Of a stretch of DNA of 18,600 nucleotides, positions 1 to 7,941 are shown in pieces. The translations under genes and the position numbers were made by a program. The stretch is from an uncultured beta proteobacterium (GTDB lineage Bacteria > Pseudomonadota > Gammaproteobacteria > Burkholderiales > SG8-39). The stretch is taken from positions 1 through 18,600 of the forward strand of contig CADEDU010000027.1 of assembly GCA_902826155.1 (NCBI GenBank), in the 5' to 3' direction. The notes below the pieces were generated by a model, which searched no databases, was not told the origin of the DNA, and saw only the letters and a list, made by a program, of their open reading frames with translations. Position 1 is the stretch's first letter. The number at the start of each line of letters is the position of its first letter.

Positions 1-2226
1 CTGGCGCTGCGACAGGTTGAGCTTGGCCAGGCCCTGATCGAAATCGCCGGCGGTGGCGATACGCAGCGTGTCGGCGATCGCGGCGGCAGTCACACCCTGG
101 TCTGCCGCGCGCGCCGTGTCGGGCCGGATGATCACTTCAGGCCGGATCAGGCTCGCGCTCGAAGTGATGTTGCCGATGCCCGGGATCGTGCGCAGTTCAC
201 GTTCGAGCTGCCGTGCTGATTCGACCAGCGCCACACCGTCGTCGCTGGTGAGCGCCAGGACCAGCTTCTCGCCGGCACCGCCGAATCCCACCAGCGAGCG
301 AATGCCGGGTATCGCCGCCACCGCAGCGCGCAGCTCGCCTTCGATGACCTGCTTGTTCTCTTTGCGCTCGGCGCGCGGTGTGAGATTGAGCAGCAGCGTC
401 GCCTTGCGCGCATCGGGCGCGCCGCCCGGAGCGAACGGGTCGGCGCCGGTCGCCCCGCCACCGATCGCGGTGTAGACGAGCTTCACGTGCGGATGCTTCG
501 CGATCGCCGCGCGCGCCTGCTCGGCCTTCTCGAACGTCTGCGTGAAGGTGCTGCCCGGCGGCAGTTCGATCACGACCTGGGTCTGATCCAGATCGTCCGG
601 CGGAATGAAGCCGGTGGGCAGCAACGGCACCAGCATGAGCGAGCCGACGAAGAATGCGGCGGCCCCCAGAATGGTGATGAAGCGATGCCGGATGCACCAG
701 CGTGCCAGACGCAGATACCACGTCATCAATCGACCGGTCTTGTACTCGCGCTGACTGGGCTTGAGCATGTACGCCGCCATCATCGGCGTGAGCAGCCGCG
801 CCACCACCAGCGACGCGAACACGGCGATCGCAGCAGTCCAGCCGAACTGCACGAAGAACTTGCCCGCCACGCCACTCATGAACGCAGTGGGCAGAAACAC
901 CGCCACCAGCGTGAACGTGGTGGCCACCACTGCCAGTCCGATTTCCTCCACCGCTTCCATCGCCGCCTCCTGCGGCGATTTGCCCAGGCTCAGGTGGCGC
1001 ACGATGTTCTCGATCTCGACGATCGCATCGTCGACCAGCACGCCCACGACCAGCGCGAGCGCGAGCAGCGTCACCACGTTGATGGTGAATCCCAGCCAGT
1101 GCATGCCCACGAACGTCGGAATCACCGACAGCGGTAACGCCACCGCCGCGACGATTGTGGCACGCCAGTTGCGCAAAAACAGGAACACGACCAGCACCGC
1201 AAGCAGGCCACCCTCATAGAGCAGCATCATCGAACCGTCGTACTGCTCCTTCACCGGCGTGACGAAGTTGAACGCTTCGGTGACCTCGATGCCGGGATGC
1301 TCCGCGCGCAGCTTGTCGAGCACCGTGCGAATGCCCTCGGCGGTGGCGATCTCGCTCGCCCCTTTGCTGCGCGAGATCTCGAAGCCGACCACCGGTTTGC
1401 CGTTCAACAGGGCCGCCGAACGGCGCTCGGCAACGGTGTCCTGCACGCTCGCCACCTGATCGAGACGCACGTGCCTGCCGTCGTTGAGCGGCACTTCCAT
1501 CGACGCGAGTTCGCGCGCGGTCTGCACCGTGGCGATGGTGCGGATGGCCTGCTCGCCGCCGCCGACGTCGGTGCGTCCGCCCGAGGCTTCCTGTTGCACG
1601 CGGCGCAACTGCCGCGAGATCTCGGCGACCGTCACGTTCAGCGCCGCCAGCCGTGACGGATCGATCTCGACGCGGATCTCACGCGTGACGCCGCCCACGC
1701 GCGCGACCTTGCCCACGCCCGCCACGGTGAGCATCGCTTTCGACACGGTGTTGTCGACGAACCACGACAACGCCTCCTCGTCCATGCGCGACGAGGCGAT
1801 CGAGTAGGTGAGGAACGGCACGCCGGCCAGGTCGAACTTGACGATGACCGGATCGCGCAGATCGGTGGGCAAATCGGCACGCACGCGATTGACCGCATCG
1901 CGCACGTCTTCGGTGGCGGCCGAGAGGCTCTTCTCCAGCCGGAATTCAGCGGTGACGGTCGCCACGCCGTCCTGCACGCGCGTGTAGATGTGCTTGAGCC
2001 CGGAGATGGTGGCGATCGAGTTCTCGATCTTGCGTGCCACTTCAGTCTCGAGCTGGGCCGGTGCGGCACCGGGCAAGGCCGCGCTCACCGACACCGTGGG
2101 CAGTTCCACGTCCGGGAAGTTCTGGATCTTCATCGCCTTGAACGACATGAAGCCCAGCCCGGTCAGCAGCAGAAACAGCAGCAGCGTCGGGATCGGATTG
2201 CGGATCGACCAGGTCGACAGATTCAT
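1..2226 (-). CDS. RND efflux permease, HAE1 family (3' end cut by window start)
   Basis: Inner-membrane proton-driven pump subunit of a tripartite drug or solvent efflux system. The frame is open from ATG at 2226 to base 1 (742 codons, no stop), so roughly the C-terminal quarter to third of a protein of about 1,030-1,050 residues is missing. The N-terminus has the typical short cytoplasmic helix and first membrane segment (residues 1-30, SIRNPIPTLLLFLLL), followed by a periplasmic porter domain. At about residue 395 comes the TM4 signature GVLVDDAIVEIENI with the adjacent aspartates D399 and D400 used for proton relay. A second membrane block and the start of the second porter domain follow. 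A GGAG Shine-Dalgarno sits 7 nt before the start. It lies 15 nt after the adaptor gene, so it is the third gene of the operon. The family is clear; the substrate is not readable. Confidence 0.96.
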   Translation of the reverse strand, partial: MNLSTWSIRNPIPTLLLFLLLTGLGFMSFKAMKIQNFPDVELPTVSVSAALPGAAPAQLETEVARKIENSIATISGLKHIYTRVQDGVATVTAEFRLEKSLSAATEDVRDAVNRVRADLPTDLRDPVIVKFDLAGVPFLTYSIASSRMDEEALSWFVDNTVSKAMLTVAGVGKVARVGGVTREIRVEIDPSRLAALNVTVAEISRQLRRVQQEASGGRTDVGGGEQAIRTIATVQTARELASMEVPLNDGRHVRLDQVASVQDTVAERRSAALLNGKPVVGFEISRSKGASEIATAEGIRTVLDKLRAEHPGIEVTEAFNFVTPVKEQYDGSMMLLYEGGLLAVLVVFLFLRNWRATIVAAVALPLSVIPTFVGMHWLGFTINVVTLLALALVVGVLVDDAIVEIENIVRHLSLGKSPQEAAMEAVEEIGLAVVATTFTLVAVFLPTAFMSGVAGKFFVQFGWTAAIAVFASLVVARLLTPMMAAYMLKPSQREYKTGRLMTWYLRLARWCIRHRFITILGAAAFFVGSLMLVPLLPTGFIPPDDLDQTQVVIELPPGSTFTQTFEKAEQARAAIAKHPHVKLVYTAIGGGATGADPFAPGGAPDARKATLLLNLTPRAERKENKQVIEGELRAAVAAIPGIRSLVGFGGAGEKLVLALTSDDGVALVESARQLERELRTIPGIGNITSSASLIRPEVIIRPDTARAADQGVTAAAIADTLRIATAGDFDQGLAKLNLSQRQ

Positions 2227-2241
2227 CGCGCGCTCCGTCGA

Positions 2242-3480
2242 TTACTGCGGCGGGGCGACGCGAACCAGATCGCCGTCGTTGAGGAACCCGACGCCGCTCG
2301 CGACGATCTGCGTGCCCTCGGGCAGACGCGTGGTGAGCTCGGCGCGATCGCCGCTGCGCCGGCCCACGTCCACCTTGGTGAGCTTCACGCGCGAGCCGGC
2401 TTCGAGCACGAACACGTAATCGAACCCCTCGCGACGCAGCACCGCCGCTTGGGGCACGGCGCTCACCTCGGTTGCGCCGAGATCGAACGCACCGCGCGCG
2501 AACATGCCGGCGCTCGCCCCGCTGTTGGCGGGAATATCGACGTAGACGATCGCCATGCGCGTTTGCGGATCGACCGTGGGGCCGATCATGCGCACCGTAC
2601 CGCTCGATTTGGCGCCGTTGGCCGCTTCGATCGCCACCCCTTGCTTCGGCTTTATGCGCGCGAGCTCGGCGGCGGTGACCTCGGCGCGCCACTCCAACCG
2701 GCCCTGTCGAATCAGACGGAACAGCTCCTGTCCCGGCTGCACCACCGCGCCCAACATCGCACTGCGCGCCGAGATGATGCCGTCGTCGGGCGCGACGATG
2801 CGCGTCTGCGTGAGCCGGATCTCATCGTTGCGCAATCGCGCACGCGCCACTTCCAGCCGGGCTTCGGCGGTGCGCTCGGCCGTGAGCAACTGATTGATCT
2901 GCTGCGCACTGATCGCGCCGGTCTGATCGAGCTTGCGCGCGCGTTCGGCATCGAGCCTGGCGTGCGCGAGCGTGGCTTCGGCTTCAGCGATCGCGGCGCG
3001 CTGCTGCGCCAGATCGACCTGCACCGTCGCCTCCGACAATTGCGCGAGCATCTGGCCGCGTTTGACGACATCGCCGACGTTGACCAGCAGATTACTGATT
3101 CGCAGGCCTGCAGCCTCGGCGCCGACGCTGGCCTCCTGCCACGCCGTGACGCTGCCGTTCGCGCTCAAGGTCAATGGCCACTGTGCCGATTCCGGGCGCG
3201 TCACGGTGACGGTGAGAGCCGGTCGCGGGGCGCCTTTGCCATCGGGCGCGGATGCCTTCGACGTGTCGGGCTTCGCTGCGTCACTCTTCGCGACATCGCT
3301 CTTCGTCGGGGTTGCCCCGTCGTTTTTCGAACACGCAGCACCTAGTGCAAGTGCGCATAACGCGAACACGAACGCGAATACGAGCGCGACGCGACGCGAT
3401 CGATGATGCGGCGATTTCTGCCCGTGTTCGCGAGCAGGGCTTTGGATGGGTGCTGCGCTTTGGATAGCTTCGGTTCTCAT
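2242..3480 (-). CDS. RND efflux periplasmic adaptor (membrane fusion protein, HlyD/AcrA-type lipoprotein)
   Basis: Periplasmic adaptor linking the RND pump to the outer-membrane channel (412 residues). The start ATG at 3480 overlaps the upstream NodT stop as ATGA, which implies translational coupling. The frame stays open further upstream, but that part is antiparallel noise over the NodT gene. Residues 1-30 are a basic N-terminal stretch, 31-49 a hydrophobic signal segment, and C50 a likely lipidation site (LGAAC; the -3 residue is Gly, so the lipobox is not ideal). A Lys/Ala/Asp/Ser-rich flexible linker spans about 51-85. The first lipoyl half follows at about 105-150 (NVGDVVKRGQMLAQL), then an alpha-helical hairpin at about 150-222, and the second lipoyl half at about 225-256 (IVAPDDGIISARS). 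The beta-barrel and membrane-proximal domains complete the protein to the stop. Confidence 0.95.
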   Translation of the reverse strand: MRTEAIQSAAPIQSPAREHGQKSPHHRSRRVALVFAFVFALCALALGAACSKNDGATPTKSDVAKSDAAKPDTSKASAPDGKGAPRPALTVTVTRPESAQWPLTLSANGSVTAWQEASVGAEAAGLRISNLLVNVGDVVKRGQMLAQLSEATVQVDLAQQRAAIAEAEATLAHARLDAERARKLDQTGAISAQQINQLLTAERTAEARLEVARARLRNDEIRLTQTRIVAPDDGIISARSAMLGAVVQPGQELFRLIRQGRLEWRAEVTAAELARIKPKQGVAIEAANGAKSSGTVRMIGPTVDPQTRMAIVYVDIPANSGASAGMFARGAFDLGATEVSAVPQAAVLRREGFDYVFVLEAGSRVKLTKVDVGRRSGDRAELTTRLPEGTQIVASGVGFLNDGDLVRVAPPQ

Positions 3481-5003
3481 CGATCGTTCTTCGCTCGCTC
3501 GGCCGCCGGCTCCCAGCCGCCGCCCAGCACCTTGTACAGATTGATCCACTGCGCGACACGCTCGCGCCGCAATTGAATCAGCACCGAATTCGCGTTCAGC
3601 GCCTGGCGCCGCGCTTCTTCCAGTTCGATCAGATTGCCCACACCGACGTCCCACCGGGTCTGGGCCGCGGCGAAGAACGCTTCGAAGTCCTTTACCGCCG
3701 CCTCGGCATCGGTCTGCCGGCGCTCGGCCGCATCGAGCCGTACCAGCGCCTCTTCCACCTCGCGTACTGCGTTGCGCGCACGCTGCATGTAGAGCGCGCG
3801 AAGCTCGGCGTAGCGCGCCTTGGCGACGTCCACCTGCGCGATGCGCCGGCCGCCATCGAGCAGCGGCAAGGTCAACGCCGGGCCGATGCTCCACGACTCG
3901 CCCTCGGTACTCACACCGCTCAAGCGGAACAACGCATAGCCGATCGACCCGACGAGCGAGACGCGCGGGTAACGTGCCGCCTCCGCTGTGCCGATCTCGG
4001 CCGCAGCGGCAGCGAGTTCGCGTTCGGCGGCTGCCAGATCGGGTCGCTGCGCGATCACCGCGGCGGGCACTGCGCTCACGGTGAACGCGCGTGGCCGCGG
4101 CAACGCGGCCGATTGCGCTCCTGCTTGTGCTGCCCCTCGTTCCGCCGCTGTTGCCTGGGCTTGTGCCGCCAGTTGTTCGCGCAACGGCGCTTCGCTCAGA
4201 CCGGTGAGATTGACCAGCGCTTTTACGAGCAGGTCGCAGTCGGCCCGCTGTCCGACCAGGCGGCTGCGAGCATCGGTAAGGCTGGCGCGCAGCAACGCCG
4301 CGTCGGCCGGTGCGGTGAAACCGGCGGCCACGCGTCGCTCGGTGAGCGTGACGGTCTGCTGGCGCGAGTCGGTGTCGAGTTGCTGCACGCCGGCAAGGGC
4401 TTCGCAGGTGCGCAGGTTGACGTAGGTGAGAGCAACCTCGGCAGCCAGACTGGTGCGCGCATCGTGCCACTCGGTTTCGCGGGCTTCGATACGGGCGCGC
4501 GCCGACTCTCGCGAGTAACGCACCGCGCCGAACAGATCGATTTCCCACGCGGCATCACCCGTCACCGTGCCGCTGGTGATGGGCGCCGGAAACGGCGGGA
4601 CACCGGCAGCGCGCCGCTGCAACGAGGCGTTCATCGTGACGGTGGGCCATTCGCCTGCGCCGATCGCGCGAGCATTGGCGCGCGCCTGCTCGATGCGCGC
4701 GATCGAGGCTTCGAGACCGGGATTGTCGCGCTGCGCCGTGTCGATCAACCGCACCAAGGTGGGATCGTCGATGCGCGTCCACCATTCGCGCAACCGTTCG
4801 AGTTCACCCCCGTGCGGCAGCGGCGCGCTCCACTGCGGCGGCACGACCGGTTGTGGCGGCTCGTAGTTTGGCCCGACTGTACAGCCCGTGAGCGCAAAGA
4901 CGCCGGCGCACCACCACCGGCGCAGAGCAATGCGCGACGTGGATGCATCTTGATGAAGAACCGTCGATAGGCGCGACGGGCGGGTGCGTTTGTTGTTGGA
5001 CAT
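3477..5003 (-). CDS. NodT-family outer-membrane efflux lipoprotein (TolC-like channel)
   Basis: Outer-membrane exit duct of the efflux system, 508 residues from ATG at 5003. A GTG three codons upstream (5012) is an alternative start; neither has a good Shine-Dalgarno. The N-terminus has a basic region, then the hydrophobic segment and lipobox LTGC with C41 as the acylated cysteine. This is followed by TVGPNYEPP, the hallmark opening of NodT/OprM-type lipoproteins. Two long repeats of helices and strands follow (one starting near the segment ATVTMNASL-like region after IGAGEWPTV, the second around RPDLAAAERELAAAAAEIGTAEAARYPRVSL). The C-terminus reads VLGGGWEP, typical of the family (K/VALGGGW). 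It is first in the operon with the adaptor and permease and is transcribed away from the catabolic genes. Confidence 0.95.
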   Translation of the reverse strand: MSNNKRTRPSRLSTVLHQDASTSRIALRRWWCAGVFALTGCTVGPNYEPPQPVVPPQWSAPLPHGGELERLREWWTRIDDPTLVRLIDTAQRDNPGLEASIARIEQARANARAIGAGEWPTVTMNASLQRRAAGVPPFPAPITSGTVTGDAAWEIDLFGAVRYSRESARARIEARETEWHDARTSLAAEVALTYVNLRTCEALAGVQQLDTDSRQQTVTLTERRVAAGFTAPADAALLRASLTDARSRLVGQRADCDLLVKALVNLTGLSEAPLREQLAAQAQATAAERGAAQAGAQSAALPRPRAFTVSAVPAAVIAQRPDLAAAERELAAAAAEIGTAEAARYPRVSLVGSIGYALFRLSGVSTEGESWSIGPALTLPLLDGGRRIAQVDVAKARYAELRALYMQRARNAVREVEEALVRLDAAERRQTDAEAAVKDFEAFFAAAQTRWDVGVGNLIELEEARRQALNANSVLIQLRRERVAQWINLYKVLGGGWEPAAERAKNDR

Positions 5004-5025
5004 TCGAGGCACGGCCGGGAGGGCG

Positions 5026-5047
5026 GCGGGTCCGAGTTTGGACCCGC
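5026..5047. promoter_or_regulatory. 8-bp inverted repeat in the leader of the efflux operon
   Basis: Perfect inverted repeat GCGGGTCC-N6-GGACCCGC lying 23-44 bases upstream of the NodT start codon on the minus strand. There is no T-run on either side, so it is not an intrinsic terminator. It could be an operator for a repressor of the efflux operon or an RNA hairpin in the 5' leader. The symmetry is visible in the sequence; its role is inferred. Confidence 0.4.
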
Positions 5048-5192
5048 GAGATGTCGGCGAAGTTTCTGGCGTGTTTCAGCGGAAATGCGGCCGATCGCGC
5101 ATGCGCCGACAGGCGGCAGCTTAATGGGCTTGCGCCTGCTCGGCTACCACGACCCGGCCCCGACCGCCGCACCGGCCGGCAACTGATCTAAA

Positions 5193-5205
5193 CTGCTCCG
5201 AGCAG
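5193..5205. repeat. Short palindrome CTGCTC-N1-GAGCAG in the divergent intergenic region
   Basis: A 13-bp dyad with 6-bp arms lying just after an AT-richer patch (TCTAAACT, 5187-5194) that could act as a -10 element for the plus-strand operon. No convincing -35 hexamer is seen at the right distance. The combination would fit a promoter-operator arrangement, but the arms are short and chance occurrence is possible. Confidence 0.25.
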
Positions 5206-5212
5206 ACCGGAC

Positions 5213-5234
5213 GCATCACGATGGCGCGTGATGC
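5213..5234. promoter_or_regulatory. 22-bp palindrome ahead of the hydrolase gene, candidate operator
   Basis: Perfect inverted repeat GCATCACG-N6-CGTGATGC ending 7 bases before the AGGAGGAGA ribosome binding site of the first plus-strand gene. Size and symmetry fit a site for a dimeric repressor. It could also form an RNA hairpin that affects access to the ribosome binding site. The same 8-base half-site GCATCACG recurs at 6747-6754 in front of the TRAP binding-protein gene. A similar dyad with 7-bp arms occurs at 9985-10005 inside the enolase-family gene. Confidence 0.45.
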
Positions 5235-5255
5235 TCCAGCCAGGAGGAGACTGCC

Positions 5256-6113
5256 ATGCCAATCGCCCCGCATCAGAGCGGCAGCGTTCGTTCAGGGGAC
5301 GTCAACCTGTTCTATCGCCGCTTCGGCCAGCGCGGCAAGACGCCGCTGTTGATTACGCACGGCTTGTCGTACTTTTCCTACGACTGGATCGATGCCGCTG
5401 CGGCGCTGAGCGCCGATCGCGAAGTGGTCGCACTCGATACACGTGGCTTCGGCGATTCGGATTGGAGTCCGACCAAGGACTACGCCGTGCCGACGCTCGC
5501 CGGCGATATCGTCCACGCGCTCGACGCGCTCGGCTGGCAGCAGGTGGTGCTGATCGGCCATTCGATGAGCGGTCGCGCCACCTCGTACGTGGCGGCCGAA
5601 CATGGCGCGCGCGTCACAGGACTCGCCCTCATCGATTACACACCCGAGAACGCGCCGGCCGGTTCCAAACGGGTCACCGAAGCGGTGGCGAGCCAGCCCG
5701 ACACGTTCGACAGCGTCGAGGCGGCGATGCGCTACTTCGGCGTCGATCCGGCTTCAGCCGAAGGCGCAGGCAAACGCGCGCGCTTCGAGGCCTACCTGAA
5801 GCCGGTTGCCGGTGGACTGCAGCTCAAGCGCGATCTGCATTTCCGCGACCAGTTCAAGCGGGTCCGCGATCTGGGCGAACGGCCCAAGCTGGGCGTAGAC
5901 ATGTGGCAGATCATCGGCCGCGTGCAATGCCCGATTCTCTCGATGCGCGGCGCACGGTCCGACATGTACGCGCCCGAAACCGCCGAGAAGATGAAGGCGG
6001 CAAACCCGCGAGTGCGGATGGTCGAGGTCGATGCGGGCCACAACATCGCGGGCGAGAACCTGCCGGGGTTCCTCGCGGCATTGCGGCCATTCGTCGCGGC
6101 GTTGGAGCAATAG
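5256..6113 (+). CDS. Alpha/beta hydrolase
   Basis: Soluble serine hydrolase of 285 residues, a normal length for the fold. The start ATG has a strong AGGAGGAGA Shine-Dalgarno (5242-5250) 5 nt upstream. Visible landmarks are the oxyanion HG at 35-36 (LLITHGLSY), the nucleophile elbow GHSMSG with S103, a likely acid D236 (RGARSDMY) and the catalytic H262 (VDAGHNI). There is a cap insert at about 130-215. The family covers esterases, lactonases, amidases and C-C bond hydrolases, and sequence alone does not choose among these. It is the first gene of the plus-strand cluster, and its stop is 4 nt before the VOC gene, so the two are probably co-translated and act in the same pathway. A signal peptide is absent, so it acts in the cytoplasm. 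Confidence 0.93.
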   Translation: MPIAPHQSGSVRSGDVNLFYRRFGQRGKTPLLITHGLSYFSYDWIDAAAALSADREVVALDTRGFGDSDWSPTKDYAVPTLAGDIVHALDALGWQQVVLIGHSMSGRATSYVAAEHGARVTGLALIDYTPENAPAGSKRVTEAVASQPDTFDSVEAAMRYFGVDPASAEGAGKRARFEAYLKPVAGGLQLKRDLHFRDQFKRVRDLGERPKLGVDMWQIIGRVQCPILSMRGARSDMYAPETAEKMKAANPRVRMVEVDAGHNIAGENLPGFLAALRPFVAALEQ

Positions 6114-6117
6114 AACG

Positions 6118-6744
6118 ATGACTACCGCGAGCCCCACCGCCAACAGAACCATGAGTGCGCTCCCCGCCCTGCAGCCGGTGCCGACCCGCGGCATCGACCA
6201 TCTGGCGTTCGTCACCGACGATCTGCCCGCGACGATGGATTTCTACACCCGTGTGCTCGGCATGCAACTGGTGCACGTGCGCCGCGTGCCGTTCGAGCGA
6301 GACCGCGGTCAGCCGCCCTACGAGAATCTGCGGCACTACTTCTTCAACATGGGCAACGACACGCTGCTCGCGTTCTTCGAGTATCCGAAGGGCCTGGCGA
6401 AGCAGAATCGCGATCTGCCCGGTGGCATGCAGCATGTCGCGTTTCACGTACCTGACGATCGCTTCGACGCGATGGTCGAGCACGTCAAGGGCTGCGGCGT
6501 GAACGTAATCGGTCCGGTGCCCCTGGGCGGACGGTTCTGGTCGGCCTACTTCTACGATCCCAACGGCATCCGCCTGGAGATAGCCACCAGCAAAGCGCCC
6601 GCCGAACTCGGCGTGGTGCCGTCGGTGCTGCAAACCGAAGAGGAAATTCGCGCCGAGCTCGCGACGTTGTTCGACGATCCGAAGGTTGTCGATGCGTGGC
6701 TGGCGAAGATGCCGGTCAAGCGCACCGGGTCTGCGCCCGCATGA
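6118..6744 (+). CDS. VOC-superfamily metalloenzyme (glyoxalase/extradiol dioxygenase fold)
   Basis: Vicinal-oxygen-chelate protein of 208 residues from ATG at 6118, with a GGAG 10 nt upstream inside the hydrolase 3' end. An in-frame ATG at 6151 would give 197 residues and begin closer to the domain. Two beta-alpha-beta-beta-beta modules are visible. Candidate metal ligands are H28 (GIDHLAF), E88 (LLAFFEYP), H106 (GGMQHVAFHV) and E154 (GIRLEIAT). The spacings E88-H106 (18) and H106-E154 (48) equal those of glyoxalase I ligands E56, H74 and E122 as I remember them, so a divalent metal site is likely intact. The C-terminal tail of about 45 residues beyond E154 is longer than in minimal glyoxalases. 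The substrate is unknown; lyase, epimerase or dioxygenase activity are all possible. Confidence 0.9.
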   Translation: MTTASPTANRTMSALPALQPVPTRGIDHLAFVTDDLPATMDFYTRVLGMQLVHVRRVPFERDRGQPPYENLRHYFFNMGNDTLLAFFEYPKGLAKQNRDLPGGMQHVAFHVPDDRFDAMVEHVKGCGVNVIGPVPLGGRFWSAYFYDPNGIRLEIATSKAPAELGVVPSVLQTEEEIRAELATLFDDPKVVDAWLAKMPVKRTGSAPA

Positions 6745-6787
6745 AGGCATCACGTTCCACATTCCACGTTCGACTGGAGAAGCCACG

Positions 6788-7831
6788 ATGAAAACCACTG
6801 CCCTTAGATGGATGGCCGCGGCCGGCGCGATGCTGGTGTTAGGCGCGGCACAGGCCCAGCAGAAGTTCGAGATGAAGGTGGCGCATTTCGTGACGCCGCA
6901 GCACCCGTTCTCGAAATGGGTCGAGAACTGGGCCACCGAGCTGGCGAAGAATTCCGGCGGACGTATCGAGTTCAAGTACTTCCCCGGTGCGCAGATGGGT
7001 CCGCCGCCGGTGTACTACGACCTGGCGCGCAACGGCCAGGCCGAAGTCACCTGGTTTCTCTCGGGCGGAACGCCCGGGCGGTTTCCGATCACCGAGCTCA
7101 TCAATCTGCCGTATCTGGTCGGCAGCAGCGAGATCGGCACCAAGATGATGAACGAGCCCGAACTGCGCACGAAGTACTTCGATCCGGAGCACAAGGGCGT
7201 GAAGGTGCTGGTCTACATGACGCATCAGCCCGGGCAGATTCTCACGACGAAGAAGGCGATCCGCACCGTCGAGGACATGAAGGGCATGCGCATCCGCTTC
7301 TCGTCGCCGACGATCCGCGATTTCGTATCCGCGCTGGGCGCCACGCCGGTGGGCATTCAACCGACCGAGATCGCCGAGGCACTCAGCAAGGGCACCGTCG
7401 ACGGCGCCTTCATGGACTACGGCGGCGCCGGCATCGCATTCAAGCTCGGCGGCATCCTCAAGTACACCACCGAGATGTACTCGTACGTGGCCTCGTTCGG
7501 GCTGGTGATGAATCCGGACTTCTACAACAAGCTGCCGGCCGACCTGAAGAAGCTGGTCGACGACAGCATGAAGGGCGTGGAGAAAGCGGTCGGCGAGGCG
7601 TGGGATTCGATCGACGGTCCGGGCAAGAAAATGATCGTCGACGGCGGCGCCGAAGCGATCAAACTCTCACCGGCCGAAGACGCGAAGTTCCGCAAGATCG
7701 GCGCCGACATGGCCGAAGCCAAGATCAAGGAACTGGAAGGCAAGGGCATGCCCGCACGTGCGGCATTCACCCTGATGAAGTCGCTGGCCGAGAAGCATAC
7801 GGCGACGTCGCGAAATTTCTGGAAGCAGTAG
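6788..7831 (+). CDS. TRAP transporter substrate-binding protein, DctP family
   Basis: Periplasmic solute receptor (347 residues) of a sodium-driven TRAP transporter. The start ATG has GGAG 8 nt upstream (6776-6779). The signal peptide is residues 1-23 with cleavage at AQA|QQ. The mature protein begins KFEMKVAHFVTPQHP, followed by the family pattern of two alpha/beta lobes. The carboxylate-gripping arginine is likely R170 in MKGMRIRFSSP. Further family features are TPVGIQPTEIAEALSKGTVDGAF at about 186-208 and FGLVMNPDFYNKLP later. Most family members bind organic acid anions, which suggests the cluster imports a carboxylate. The two membrane subunits follow after a 110-nt gap, as is common for these operons where the receptor is made in excess. 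Confidence 0.95.
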   Translation: MKTTALRWMAAAGAMLVLGAAQAQQKFEMKVAHFVTPQHPFSKWVENWATELAKNSGGRIEFKYFPGAQMGPPPVYYDLARNGQAEVTWFLSGGTPGRFPITELINLPYLVGSSEIGTKMMNEPELRTKYFDPEHKGVKVLVYMTHQPGQILTTKKAIRTVEDMKGMRIRFSSPTIRDFVSALGATPVGIQPTEIAEALSKGTVDGAFMDYGGAGIAFKLGGILKYTTEMYSYVASFGLVMNPDFYNKLPADLKKLVDDSMKGVEKAVGEAWDSIDGPGKKMIVDGGAEAIKLSPAEDAKFRKIGADMAEAKIKELEGKGMPARAAFTLMKSLAEKHTATSRNFWKQ

Positions 7832-7875
7832 GCGCCGCCCGCTGACGTAACGAGTGGGGTGCCACCGCTGCCCCG

Positions 7876-7901
7876 CTCGGTTCCAGCACTCGGTTCCAGC
7901 T
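7876..7901 (+). repeat. 13-bp tandem duplication between dctP- and dctQ-type genes
   Basis: The sequence CTCGGTTCCAGC occurs at 7876-7887 and again at 7889-7900, a tandem repeat with a 13-base period (twelve identical bases plus one differing). It lies in the 110-nt gap after the TRAP receptor gene and just before the Shine-Dalgarno of the next gene. It may be a recent slippage duplication with no function. Confidence 0.6.
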
Positions 7902-7904
7902 AAG

Positions 7905-7930
7905 AGGGAGGAGACGCGCACACACGTGCG
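7905..7930 (+). promoter_or_regulatory. Strong Shine-Dalgarno and adjacent hairpin far from the DctQ start
   Basis: AGGGAGGAGA (7905-7914) is an excellent ribosome binding site but lies 27 bases before the ATG at 7942. Between them, CGCAC (7917-7921) and GTGCG (7926-7930) can pair around a 4-base loop. That would shorten the effective distance to about 13 bases. A GTG at 7926 sits 11 bases from the Shine-Dalgarno but is in the wrong frame for the DctQ protein. Confidence 0.4.
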
Positions 7931-7941
7931 TCATCAGAGCA

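Noticed and set aside
487..1137. Long plus-strand open frame of 216 codons rich in His, Arg and Gln
   Set aside because: It lies entirely antisense to the RND permease, whose frame reads through with clear family motifs; the composition is that of a GC-rich shadow frame.
1990..3345. Plus-strand open frame of 451 codons
   Set aside because: Antisense to the permease and adaptor genes, crosses their boundary, and shows only Arg/His/Ala-rich shadow composition with no domain.
3481..4548. Upstream extension of the adaptor frame (about 356 extra codons)
   Set aside because: It overlaps the NodT gene on the same strand in another frame and has no recognisable domain; the ATGA overlap at 3477-3480 gives the natural start.
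5228..6121. Alternative frame over the alpha/beta hydrolase
   Set aside because: Starts ahead of the ribosome binding site and is Arg-rich without motifs; the frame from 5256 has the intact GxSxG elbow and catalytic His.
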